Below are positions 11,053 through 21,984 of a DNA stretch of 64,000 nucleotides, one piece after another. Made by a program: the position numbers and the translations under genes. The notes beneath the pieces are model-generated. The model had not been told where the DNA came from. It searched no databases and was given only the letters and a program-made list of their open reading frames with translations. The DNA comes from Straminergon stramineum (taxonomy: Eukaryota; Streptophyta; Bryopsida; Hypnales; Calliergonaceae), in contig OY987273.1 of the NCBI GenBank assembly GCA_963920665.1, forward strand, positions 7,256,501 to 7,320,500. Reading direction: 5' to 3'. The first letter of the stretch is position 1, and every line of letters begins with the position of its first letter.

Positions 11053-14000
11053 TGCGTAGTGGAGCATAAATACGATTACAACACCAAAACTTCATAAAAT
11101 GACTCAAAATATCATCCCAGGGGATTTTAGACTATTGATGCAAGCCGAGATTATCCGTTTTATCAACTTAAGCTCTCTCTTCACCTCTTTTCTCTCTTTT
11201 CCGGATCACTACCTTTCCGGAATCCAATCCAGATCCACTCCTTTCAAGAATCTGGATTCGTTCCTTCTCACACACACTAGTTTTTGCTGCCTTTGTTTTA
11301 CCCTCAAAGGGTCCGCCTTTGATCTTCTAGAGGGGTAGGAACTCAACACTCGTATTCCTCACACTCTCTTCTCTCTCTAAACTACACAAAATACACTTAG
11401 ATCAAATGTTGCACTAGATTAAACCAAGAAACACTCTCACAACTTCCCAGATGGCCAATCCGAAAAGCAGGTCATACAGAGCTGTAACAAGTCCTATCCA
11501 CTACAACGAAAGATCAACAACAATCGGAATCGATGGGGGATTGTTAGTGATTCACTAGACTAATCCTAGGGTTTGGCAAACCTTCCAAAGAGTAGGATGG
11601 GGATTTTTTTGCTCGCGGTTGCTTATCTTCGCACGGAATCCTCCCTGGTATTCTGGACTCACACCGACGCCACTCCTTGCCAGATTTCCGTTCTAGTGTT
11701 TTAAAGGCACCATGCGCAATATTGTATTCACAAGCCTAAACTACGTCACAAATGTTCCCTTCTAAATCAAATCGAGTCACCTCAGATCTGGATTCCTCCT
11801 TTCCTCTTCCTCTCTCTTATACTTCAACGCTCTTACAAACAAACACAGAAAAGCTGGATATATGACAGATCAATTCCCGAATGTCCACTTGGTGGCTTAG
11901 ATTAAAGAAAGGATGACAAGATAACAACTACACACACTAGGATGGAATGAGAGGGCAACAAACCTGCCCCTCATTTAAAAATCCAAAACAACCGAAGCCA
12001 AAAAGCCACCTAGAAATCCAGATGACCAATCACAAACTTCCCGAGAAACCTGAAAAAGTCAAATCCTAAAAATCCGGAACCTAGGCCCACGCTTGGAAAC
12101 CCGAATCAGATTCAAAATTCAAATCCTAACTAACGAAAACCCTATCTACTTCGCCTTCCACACCTTCTTCTCATTGCTCCCACCTTGGCTTGTTGGTCCT
12201 TGGATGTATGCCCTCGAAGTCACTTCCGAAGTTGTTTTCACTAGAGTCATCTTCAACACTGCCTGGGTTTGGATCTTCCGGATTTTCGAAGGCAAGTCTT
12301 CCTCATCCATGTCCTCCTCTTCTTCTTCCTCTTTTAATCTAGTTTGGTACTCCTCTTCCTCAGATTTCTCAATCTGAGTGACCTCCCTTGCGTCTTCTTC
12401 TCTTGGAGACATGTCATCCAAAACGATGGGGGTCATCTCCTTCCTTGGTTGCGACTGCAGCATGTGTTCAAAGCTTTCTAGATGAGTGCAGGTCGGATTC
12501 ATTAGTCCTCTAATCCGGTCCGCCAGGTCACTACGGGTTAGTAACTTGGGTGACTAAAGGGTTTCCTTCTCGAGAAGACGGATTGTTGGAATCGGTGGTG
12601 AGGTCGTAACTTTCGGTGGAGCTAACTTGTGTACTGCGTTTGGCTGCTTGGCTGGCTCTCGCGCTATCTTCATACTCCCTTGGATGGTCTTCTCCAATTG
12701 AGTTGAGAAGGGCTTTGAAGAATGCCGAAGAGTCTCTTTAGGGACTTCCGGTCTAGCTGGCAGTGGCATTAATGTTGTCAGTTTCACAAGAGTTTCTGTG
12801 TCAAAGTGGATTTCTGAAAAGTTAGAAAAATCCATGATATGGTTCGGATCAATCCACCCCAAGAGTTGGCGCATCTCCTTTAGTACGGAATCCATCCTCG
12901 ATGAAAAGTCCACCAGGATCCGGATCACCTTGGATCCAGTGAGATGTCCTTCCTCTACTAACTGGTTTTGGACGAGAGTGGCCTTGACTACAAGATCTGC
13001 AAGTCTATCCACTAGGTCGGATAGATTCTTGACTAGCTGCAGAGATTCCTTCTCCCTTTGCTTTTCTGTCGCTAGCTCCCCTTGTGCCCAACTCAGTCTA
13101 GCTTGAAGGTCTGTCTTCTCCTTCTCTAGACTTTCAAGCTGCTTCTCCTTCCTCCCCAACTCTTTTGGATTCGGAAGTTTCTTCACAACATCGAGTATGT
13201 CCTCTGGCTCGACCTTCAACTCCTTGCTAATCTTCTTGAGATAATCCGCCAAATTCTCATGGTATTCCTACGCCTGCAAGATCCAGTTGAATCCGGTTTT
13301 GAAGAACTCGGAGATGCCTTCCTCCTCCTCCGAAACCTTCTCTTGAGTAGGGAGTTTTCCTCATGATGCCGGATCGGTGGATTTCCTCCATCTCCGGTCC
13401 AAGAGCTACTCCTCCTCTTCTGGCTCTTCCTCTTCTTCAAATGTCGGCTGCTCCGCTCCCACTTCTTCTGTAAGGCCGTAATGCAGGATGGTGGATCTAG
13501 TGGTGTACTCTACCATTTCTGCATCACTCAAGAGTTCTGTATGATGGTAAAGCTGGAACAGGTAAGGACCAATTGGACTGGTCTTTGCCTTGCCCACATT
13601 GGCGGCAAGCTTGGAGACTACTGCTCCAATAACTTTCCCCCAATTGACTAGTCTACCCTCCCTTGTACCAAAAATGGTGTTGGCTACCATAACTGTAACC
13701 CGGGTAGGCTTTTCTGGATATAAGAGCGGGATTAGAAATTCTAGGAACTACTTTTGCTGTGCATCTAGACAGTCGTTGATTGCATACCCCTCCTTAGAAT
13801 GGGCTGCATTCCTAAATTTTCCTACCATGAACATATCCGTCCGAGAGGCAAATCCGGATCCCTTTTTGGGGAATCCGTATACTTTGGCCCAAACCTCATC
13901 TGTCCAGGTTTCGGGTCACCCCCTCACTATCAACTCATACTAATTTGGAGCTCCTACGATGAGCTCCTGAATCATCCTATCATTCTTCACTATCCATGGC

Positions 14001-14557
14001 CTCAAGAATAGGCTGACACATCCTATCTCACTTAGGTCATCTTCTAACTGCAACCGCTCTCTCAGCCTTTCCAGAATGGTTGGATAGACCATCCGTTCCA
14101 TCTTTAAGGGATTCCGGATATCTCCCTCCGCCATCAAAAAACTAAAAGTAAGCTCAGATTTAGTGAAGACAACTAGCAAGTAGCTCCTAAATCGATCACC
14201 AACTCACCACTCTTTCTCTCAACTATACGAGCACAAAGTTACTGTGGAAGAAAGACGAAGAAGAAATGGGAGTAGCGGGGCTAAGTACCCATCATCTTAC
14301 TGCCCGTTTACCCGTAATAGATCCCTAGATTCCTAGACGGAATCGTAGATTGTAGGCTGTCACTATCCGGGTTTCCGAAATCCGGATCCATCCTGGATCC
14401 TTTCACGGAACACCTGGATCATTCTTTCAACCTTAATGCGATGTTTAGGCTAAGAGGATTCTATTTCTGTTTGCTTATTGGGAATTTTGAAAAATTCTAT
14501 ACTATTATAAACTATTTAATACTAACTTGGTGGATTCTGAGTTTTTGGCTCGCGACA
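11053..14557 (-). mobile_element. Element T, copy T3 (full length, about 3.5 kb)
   Basis: A complete T on the minus strand, inserted into T2. Its 5' end (minus strand) is TGTCGCGAGCC at 14557, followed by a TATAAT-like region and a 420 bp leader. The gene (14134-12146) and the 1.1 kb 3' untranslated block follow, ending ...GCTCCACTACGCA at 11053. The 5' TG and 3' CA resemble LTR termini, but no terminal direct repeat exists within the copy. It may therefore be a long solo LTR with an ORF, a TR-GAG-like element that has lost its repeats, or something else. No reverse transcriptase, integrase or transposase is present. Confidence 0.75.
12146..14134 (-). pseudogene. T-element gag-like protein (663 codons, decayed)
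   Basis: Starts MAEGDIRNPL at 14134 and ends KVWKAK stop at 12146, in one frame throughout. It is broken by about six to seven nonsense codons; where T4 can be compared, several are Gln codons in T4. Order: an N-terminal globular domain (GCVSLFLRPW, NDRMIQELI; then VANTIFG, NWGKVIGAVVSKLAANV, SPIGPYLFQLYHHTE), a Glu-rich stretch, a long coiled coil (about residues 295-360, KEKQLESLEKEKTDLQ), a middle segment (SRMDSVLKEMRQLLGWIDP) and an acidic C-terminal tail. The globular part is reminiscent of plant transposon-associated putative gag domains, but I cannot name the family. Start chosen by agreement of T3, T4 and T5. Confidence 0.6.
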
Positions 14558-15275
14558 TGACCCTGAATGGTCTTCTCTAGTTAACTTGAGAAGGGCTTTG
14601 TTGAATGCCGCAGAGTTTCCCTAAGAACTTCCAGCCTTGGTGGAAGCGGAAGTGATGAAGTTAATTTCACCAAAGTTTTCGTGTCAAAAGGAATTTCTAG
14701 AAAGTCAGCAAAATCCATCACCCGGTCTGGATCAATACACCCTAAAAGCTGGCGCATCTCCTTCAACATTGTCTCCATCCCTAATGAAAATTCAACCAGG
14801 ATCCTCACTACCTTGGATCCGTTCAAGTGTCCTTCCTCAATTAGCTAGTTCTAGATGAGGGAGGCTTTGATGATGAGCTCCAAAGGTCTATCCACCAAAC
14901 TTGATAGGTTCTTGATGAGTTGTAAAGCTTCCTTCTCTCTCTACTTTGATGTGGCTAGCTCTCCTTCTGCCCAATTCCATCTGGATTGGAGGACATTCTT
15001 CTCCTCCTTTAGATTCTCGATCTACTATTCCTTCCATCTCAGTTCCTTGCCAATTGCCCTTAGGAGGTTTGCTAGGTTGTTGTGGTAGTCTTGTGCTTGC
15101 AACATCCAATTGAATCAAGTCTTGAAGAATCTGGATATACATTCCATTTGCTTCTCCGGAACCTTTTCTAGAACAGAAAGCTTCCTGCATGAAGCCAGAT
15201 TGGTGGATTTCCTTCATCCATGATCCGCCAAATGCTCCTCTTCTAATGGTTTGTCTTCTTCAAATTCTGGCTACT
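14558..15275 (-). mobile_element. Element T, copy T2, segment 2
   Basis: Continuation of the T2 gene after the T3 insertion. Minus-strand pieces include FSLGMETMLKEMRQLLGCIDP and the coiled-coil region, with many stops and some frame changes. It ends at the hAT target site TGGCTACT (15268-15275) and resumes after the same 8 bases at 23738. Confidence 0.7.
15268..15275. repeat. 8 bp target-site duplication, left (TGGCTACT)
   Basis: Identical to 23738-23745. The uninterrupted T copies have related but diverged sequence at this point (T3: TCGGCTGC), so the eight bases were duplicated from T2 on hAT insertion. Confidence 0.85.
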
Positions 15276-15286
15276 CAGGGTTGACA
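15276..15286 (+). repeat. hAT left terminal inverted repeat
   Basis: CAGGGTTGACA, the exact reverse complement of 23727-23737. Its first bases CAGGG fit the usual hAT end. A second CAGGGTT at about 15517 lies just inside the subterminal array. Confidence 0.9.
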
Positions 15287-15329
15287 AATCCGAATGTCCA
15301 CCCCGAATTCACATCCATCATCCGGACGC

Positions 15330-15500
15330 ATGAACTCCAGCGGACGCAGCGTCCCTAGCGCCGTCCGTAGGCGGACAATGTGGTCATGGCGGATGGGCGA
15401 GGTGGACGGTGAAAGGCGGACGAGCGCGGTGGACGGTGGAGGGCGGATGGTGAAGGGCAGACAGTGGAGGGCGGACGGGGGGTTAAAGGATTAGGCCGTC
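15330..15500 (+). repeat. GGACGG-rich subterminal array, left
   Basis: Very GC-rich against AT-rich surroundings. Units such as GTGGACGGTGGAGGGCGGAT recur with a period near 18-20 bases. All are in the same orientation on the + strand as those at the right end, so the arrays are direct, not inverted. Subterminal arrays in hAT elements usually bind the transposase; that role is inferred here. Confidence 0.7.
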
Positions 15501-15846
15501 CAGTAACAGGGTTCAATGTTTATTTATCAATGTTTTTACCAATTGCAGCATGTCATTTGAACTTAGATTTTGTTTTTCATATATTTCAATTGTCATGTAA
15601 TGTAGTAGTGTATGTTGCTTCATTCAAAAGATAAAACATATTGTGCATTTTTAATTTTTCTATGAAATTTCAGTTTCATTTTGAAACAAAATCAAATTTA
15701 AAATTCTAATACACGAACGAGATGTATATCATCAATAAACAAACAATTTTTATAATGAAATGATTGAACAATACATTCTCAATATGTGCTCAATATATCA
15801 TGAGAAACTAAGCAAAAAAATATTTAAGCTTCTAATTCCTCAATTC
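15501..15846. other. AT-rich spacer downstream of the hAT transposase
   Basis: No open frames. Presumably the 3' untranslated and terminator region of the minus-strand transposase. Confidence 0.5.
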
Positions 15847-18800
15847 TTATGGACACCAATCTTCATCTCCTTTCACCTCAACTCCACTACTCTCTTCGTT
15901 AGCTCTGCATTCAAAATCTTCATTGTCCAAATCATCTTCCGTATCATCTAAATCAAGTATCGTGGTCTTCTTCAAGCCTTTCTTTAAAGTAGGTTTACTC
16001 CCTTCCTTCGAATTTAATTTCTTTTTATTTACTTTCATAGAACCATGACGGGCTTTTTGAATAGGAACTTTTCTTTTCCTTCTATTGAAGGAAGCATTGA
16101 CATCCTCATCAAGAGGGGTCTTTTTCTTCATCGGAGAGATAGCAAAAGGTTGCATATCTTTTTTAATTTCCCCCTTACTGGATTCTCGAACCACTGCTTT
16201 TAATTTGGAGTCGGCCTGTCCGTGAACGGTTATCTCCACTTTGACTTTCTTTTGAAGTGGCGGAGTGCTGGTTGTTGCTTTGATGGGTTCTCCTACCATT
16301 CGTTTTTCTAAACAACGAGCACGCAACGTTACCAACAATGGTTGATCACTATCCATATCAGTGAGGCATGTATGTGATGGCACTACTTTTTGTACATTAC
16401 CGCTTGTAGAAATTTCTTTCGAAATGTTCATTAGACGTTTTCCATACCCAAAGCTTTGAAAACCCTCTAATCTTGTGATAGCTGGCTTCAACGCTATTGG
16501 TGGAAGAGCGCTAGATCTCTGTACCTCAGAAATTGACTTCATTGGCTCCTTTCCTTTATCATTGTCCACAATACTTGATTTTGCGAATGCCATCTTGGTT
16601 GAAGCACTCTTCTTCTGTACCTCAATATTTGATTCACCCTTGTCACCACTGTTTTGGCCCACATCTTTTGGGACGTCCAACTCACTGACCTTATGTCCTT
16701 TTCTATCATTTTCTTCGACATTCTCTTCCACCATATCTAGTGCCACAAATCGAGATTTCGAAATTTGAACATCTTCATCTGTTTTGGCATTGCCAAAAGC
16801 CTCCCCATTCATTTCCACCTCCTCAACAATAACAACTCCCTTTTTCGATAGAACAGTTTCGCTACTCATGTATGCAGTTCCGTTGCAATATGCTACTATT
16901 GAAGGTAGATTCTCCTCTACCCCTACTTCATCCTCATCTTCTAAAAAATCATACAAATCGTTCGCATTGCCTTCAACATTAGCATAGCAGTCATTACGAA
17001 TATGATATGTATCATCCACCAAATTAGGAATGTCTTCCATAACGTCTTCATCTTCTGACGGTGTTGCACAACACAAGTGATCCTCGCCATTTACTACTTT
17101 AAAGGCCCTTTCCAAATCCTCGTCATCATCCTCGTCATCATCCTGATTATCATCTTCGTTCATCGGCCTATCCGAATCCTCCGACTCCACTGTCTCCATG
17201 TTATCGTCGTACCATTTCTTTTCATCTTTTTCTTTCGATGCGTTTAGGACTTTGGAATTAGTATACACATACACCAAATCCACTGCTCTCTCTGGCTTTA
17301 ATCTGTTTCGCGATTTGTTGTGAACAAAAGAATAGCTGCTCCAATTCCGTTCACATGAAGATGATGACACCGGTTGGGCCAATATCCTCTTTGCTTATGG
17401 AGCTATGAACTTGCCACAAGCACCTTCAAAATCCCACCAAACATGTGCCGACAACATTTGTTCTCCCGGATTCAACATATTGTGGAATGGAGGTTCCCTA
17501 TGTCGAAAAGCCACGAATTCCCAAACCACTGTTGCATACTCATCCGGTTTACATATTTTCTCCAAAACATGCTTATATGCTGACATTGCATTTGCATCAT
17601 CGGTTAGTTCTTTGTCGTGTAGAAGGTATGGATTCAAGAGAGTTGTGGCAGATTGGAGATCGTTAGCTACCATTTCCCTTCGCACATGAAAGGACTGTAT
17701 CAATGGAATTGCCTTGCTCTCTTCCAAACAAAATGGCGGACTTTCTAATCCATACACATGCTTTTCTAATTTCCTCATAATATGCAACACCTTCCCCATA
17801 CATGGTGATTTTGAATCCAAATCACGGAGTGCACATATAATTGGTTCAACCATCTCCACATAATTGATAGAACGGTTCCAAAAATGATCATCAAGAACAA
17901 TTCTCTTCACTGCTGCTGCGAGGTTTCTTGGGTTGACTTTGGCTCCACGTTTCCTCTTGAGCGTACGTACGTACTCTGCCCATTGTGAATCCACCACTGT
18001 TTGTTCCAATGGTCCTCTCAATTTTATCAAACGCTCCATCATGATAAATTGAGAGGCAAATCTTGTATCCCCCGGCATCAATAAACCAAGATTTGGCGAA
18101 TACTTCCATAATAGAGCAAGTGGCATATGTCTCCTTTTGATAAATTTGGCTACAAGTATTCCTTCATTCAATTTTTCAGCAATCCAATCCTCTGACCCCC
18201 AATCCTTGAGCAACAAATTCAACGCATGAACCACACACCCTTGGTAAAAAATATGAGGATACTTTTCAAATATCATATTCCATGCAGAAGAATTCACAGG
18301 GGCGTTATCTGTGGTTACTAACACGATGTTCTTGGGCCCCACTTGTTCAATGAATTTTTCCAACACTGCTGTCAAATACACTCCATTCTTTTCACAACCA
18401 CTTGTATCTACTGATCCAAGAAATTCTTCACCTGCGGATGATACAAGCATGGCATTGATCAAAGGACGCATGGTCACAGAGCTCCATCCATCAATAGACA
18501 TAGTTGCTCCAAATTTTCAAATGCTATCGTCAATCCGTGTGAGCAACTGTGTCTGAATGTTGGTCTTCGCCTCGTTCAACAATTTGTAACGAAGCTCGTG
18601 GTATGATGGAGGAGTGTATGGTCTACCGAACGCAGCCGTTCGCTTCACTGCTTCTTTAAAAGCTGCATTTCGAGCCACGGAAAATGGCATATTTGCCGTA
18701 TAAAATAAATTCGCCCACACAAAATGCAATTTGTGTTTATAACCCTCTTCAAATCCACTCACTAAGCTGCTTTGTTTATGAGGCCTAGAACTTGATGCCT

Positions 18801-19224
18801 TCGGGGTTTCAGGATCATCAGAAGCTTCTGTGCTGAAAGTTTCTTTAGTTCGTGCAAATACTACTTCTCTTGATGCTGGAGACGAGTCTTCGTGGGTTGA
18901 TTGCGATACACCCCTTCCGATCGACAATTCTTGGGGGTCCATAGGTGCAGGGTTGCCATCTACAATATCGATTCCAACACTTTTTGGAAAAATTCCTTCG
19001 CAACGAAGAAATGCAATACGGACTACTGTCGTCAATCGCGGACAATTCCTTATTCCTGTATCGCGTACACCATTTGGACCGGAATACCCTAAATGGCTCA
19101 ACATACGGCAAGGCTTTTTGGTCATAACCACCTTGCAAAGCCTACATTGTACCTTATTGTCCGGTGTCACACTATACCAAGGAGAAAAAATCCCCGGTCG
19201 GTTTAAGCACCATAGTGACAATCT
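15847..19224 (-). pseudogene. hAT transposase (BED finger, DUF659, hAT C-terminus, long tail); two premature stops
   Basis: One frame of about 1125 codons from the N-terminal SLWCLNRPGIF to the stop after GDEDWCP at 15847. In order: a BED-like finger (CRLC at about residue 26, later His in SHLGYSG); PPSYHELRYKLLNEA; the DUF659 first catalytic Asp in MSIDGWSSVTMRPLINAM; the second in TTDNAPVNSSAWNMI; an insertion/helical domain; and the hAT C-terminal motif with catalytic Glu, SSSSCERNWSSYSFVHNKSR, near 17340. After this comes an acidic then Lys-rich disordered tail of about 460 residues, far longer than usual. Stops: TGA at about 18514-18516 and TAA at about 17392-17394, no frameshift. A TAA lies just upstream of the first codons, so the start may be on an unseen exon. 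Confidence 0.8.
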
Positions 19225-19535
19225 TACTTTTTAGCTACATTTAAAAACCAAAAAATGTTTTTAATCATAAACCTACAATGTAACAATGTTCACAATATCA
19301 ATAAAATCAGTCGTAAAAAGCCTTGCAAAACAAAGCCCCCCCATCCACTAAACTATGCATTACCAAGCAAGGGACACAATAAATTGCAGTTCCTAGCCCT
19401 TAGAAATCTTAGCGTTCAGTTTCTTGAGAGTGAATAGGAAGGCTTCTCTTCTAACTCTTATAGTCCCCCAACAGAAGCTGACCGTTCACTTAGGGTTCAC
19501 ATTTAAAAAATTCAAATTAACGGTCCTACAAAGCG
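19225..19535. other. Inter-gene region of the hAT element
   Basis: AT-rich, no open frame. Lies between the divergent transposase and kinase-like genes, so both promoters are expected here or in the adjoining gap; no clear TATA can be assigned. Confidence 0.4.
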
Positions 19536-19620
19536 AGCGGACGGGGCGGTGTTAGGGACGGGCGGTCGGGGCGGATGGCCGGACACAGCGGACGCGGCGG
19601 ACGAGGTGGACAGGCCGGAC
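19536..19620 (+). repeat. GGACGG-rich block at the edge of the gap
   Basis: GC-rich repeats (GCGGACGGGGCGG, GGGCGGTCGGGGCGGATGG and others) on the same strand as the terminal arrays. The block runs straight into the unknown bases, which suggests that the gap is a collapsed tandem array. Confidence 0.7.
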
Positions 19621-19820
19621 NNNNNNNNNNNNNNNNNNNNNNNNNNNNNNNNNNNNNNNNNNNNNNNNNNNNNNNNNNNNNNNNNNNNNNNNNNNNNNNN
19701 NNNNNNNNNNNNNNNNNNNNNNNNNNNNNNNNNNNNNNNNNNNNNNNNNNNNNNNNNNNNNNNNNNNNNNNNNNNNNNNNNNNNNNNNNNNNNNNNNNNN
19801 NNNNNNNNNNNNNNNNNNNN
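19621..19820. other. Assembly gap (200 N)
   Basis: Two hundred unknown bases, probably a placeholder of fixed length. It hides the N-terminus of the kinase-like gene and the rest of the central GGACGG block. Open frames crossing it have no meaning. Confidence 0.95.
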
Positions 19821-19822
19821 AA

Positions 19823-21178
19823 ACAACATTGTCTTTAGACAGTAAATACATCCAGTATCAGGAGGAGTGTGTGCCTAAATTCAAGATAGATATGAGGCAG
19901 ATGTTGTTGAATGCATTGAACGTTCCGGATTGGTGGGAAGAGACAGAGAAGAACAGTTTCAACAAATGCTTGAACAACAAGGTGCACGACACGTTGTGGA
20001 ATTCAAAGGTTATCTTGGAAAAATATGGTACGGAATATAGACCAAACGACGCTGGATTTGAGGAAGTGGTTTTGAAGGTGGACTTGTTTAGGAGTCTGTG
20101 TGCTCCATTCACTAAAAATCACAATCGAATCGGTTCAATTGCTTGGTGGAAAAGCAATGATGGAGTTGTAGAAGCGCAGAGGAACAAATGCCATCTGATA
20201 GCACTTCCAGATACGGCACAAGTGATTTCCGTTGACAACAAGACAATGCAAGGTGGATATGCAATGATTCAAAAGGTTCGGATCGAAGGATGTCCAGGAA
20301 TACTTCCCTATTGGGAGTTTGCAGTGAAGAAGTCCAATCACTACCGCTCTCGACCCGAACTGGCAAAGTTGGAACATCAAAACGAGTCAATGGCCATTTG
20401 AATTCCACATGCGGGAGTGATACGATTTGTTGCGGTGCACGCAAGGTCGTATGAAGGCTATGCGTATTGGTGGAACAGTGGAACTTTGCGTCAAATGTTG
20501 AACATGGATAATGATTATCCAGACAACATATAAATTCGATTGATGCACTCGAATCCCACTGAGGAGGAGGTTGTAAAAGCTCACCGTCTAAGGCGATTTC
20601 GAAAGAAGCGTATAGAGCTTGCATGGGCGTTGGTGCATATAATGAATGCAGTGCATATTGCTGGGCATTTGCACAATGATCTTTCTTCGGACAACATTAT
20701 GTTTCATTTTCCGGAGGACGAGTCACGTGTGTACATTGGAGTCTGCGATTGGGGAATGACCACCTTAGCTATTGAACCAATGAAATCCTTGTACACGTTT
20801 ACATCTGAAAAAGAGAAGATAGAGGCTTTGCAAAAAAGATGGTGGGTGGATCTAGAGATTGCATATGTGCATAAAGCAGGTGCAGACGTGGGAATCATTC
20901 CGATGTATTCACGCAAATCGGAAGCATATGCGGTTGGAAAACTTGCTCAAAAGATCAATGCGGAGTGCATGACATAGGCGTATTTCGAGTTGCAACGTGA
21001 AACACCTCATATGACCAAATTCCAGTTTCACGAATTCGGAAGGGTGTTTGATCTTTACCTGAACCGCCTCTGTTTACCGGGTGATAATGAACATCATAGT
21101 TTGGCCCATGTTGTACATCGGTTTTGTGGTACATACCGTTGGCCAATTCCAGATGAACATTTTCGTCATTCATATTAG
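19823..21178 (+). pseudogene. Protein-kinase-like gene K1 inside the hAT element (decayed, 5' end in gap)
   Basis: One frame of about 450 codons to TAG at 21176, with three nonsense codons (TGA 20399, TAA near 20531, TAG near 20975) and no frameshift. The first part (ALNVPDWWEE, GSIAWWKSNDG) is conserved with K2. A kinase-like N-lobe follows: a glycine-loop-like GGYAMIQKVRIEG, then FAVKKS with the expected Lys. GVIRFVAVHAR and YAYWWNSGTLRQML cover the hinge. HLHNDLSSDNIMFHF gives HxDxxxxN of the catalytic loop, and GVCDWGM replaces DFG with DWG. RWWVDLEIAYV is conserved in all three copies. K2 has Arg, Ser and Glu at the three stop positions, so these are substitutions. The substrate is unknown, and I cannot assign a named kinase family. 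Confidence 0.65.
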
Positions 21179-21984
21179 ATGATTATTATAGTAATATTAG
21201 TATTTCAATAGGTTGTATAGACATGTAGAATTACTTGAGGAATATAGAGTTGAACTTAAATGTAATGATGTGTGCAATTAGCCAAGTGTGCACACCATAT
21301 AGTATATTGCAAGTTTTGAATCAACAGTGTATGGCAATATATATGTAATTGAATACATTTTGAATTGTTTGTTATGTTTGTATTTGTATTGATTGAGACA
21401 TTTTTAAATAGAAAATATAAACAATTTTATTTATTTATTTAAGTTTTGATGATGTACATACTCATATTTCAAAAAATGTGGATAACGATGCGAAAATTGA
21501 AGGTACAAAAATATTTCGTAAGAAATTTTAAATTAGAAAAAGGATAGCAATGAAACACAAATGAAATCTTGTTGGTCAAACTCTAAATGAGATCAAAATT
21601 TATTCAAACATGCAAGAAAATGAAATAAAAAAATAATGCCTATGAGGCTATGAATAATATATTTTCATAGAATTTTTCTTCAAAACTGTCGAAGAAAATT
21701 AGGAAAATGTTTACAAATATGTGGTGTGGACAATTGAACATAAAAAGAAATCTTCTTAAAATTTGTAGAAGCATAAACAAAATTAGTATAATATTATAAT
21801 TTATACACGTTAAGTTTTTTACAATCCTCATTTCATTTTTAAGGATGGGAAATTTAAAATAACTTGAAGATTAAGGGCAAACAAGATGGTCGATTGACCA
21901 AGGAATATTTATTTATTTATTTTTTATTGAATGTCATAGAGCTTCAAAATTGACAATTTTCCTCCGTTAATGATAAAAATTGTT
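21179..21984. other. AT-rich spacer after K1
   Basis: Very AT-rich, no supported gene. Includes the presumed K1 3' untranslated region. Confidence 0.5.

Noticed and set aside
19512..19851. Several open frames spanning 19621-19820
   Set aside because: They translate unknown bases; not evidence of coding.
15847..21178. Alternative genetic code or stop-codon editing explaining in-frame stops
   Set aside because: All three stop codons are used within K1, and homologous residues in K2 are Arg, Ser and Glu, so no single reassignment or U-to-C editing fits; ordinary pseudogene decay does.
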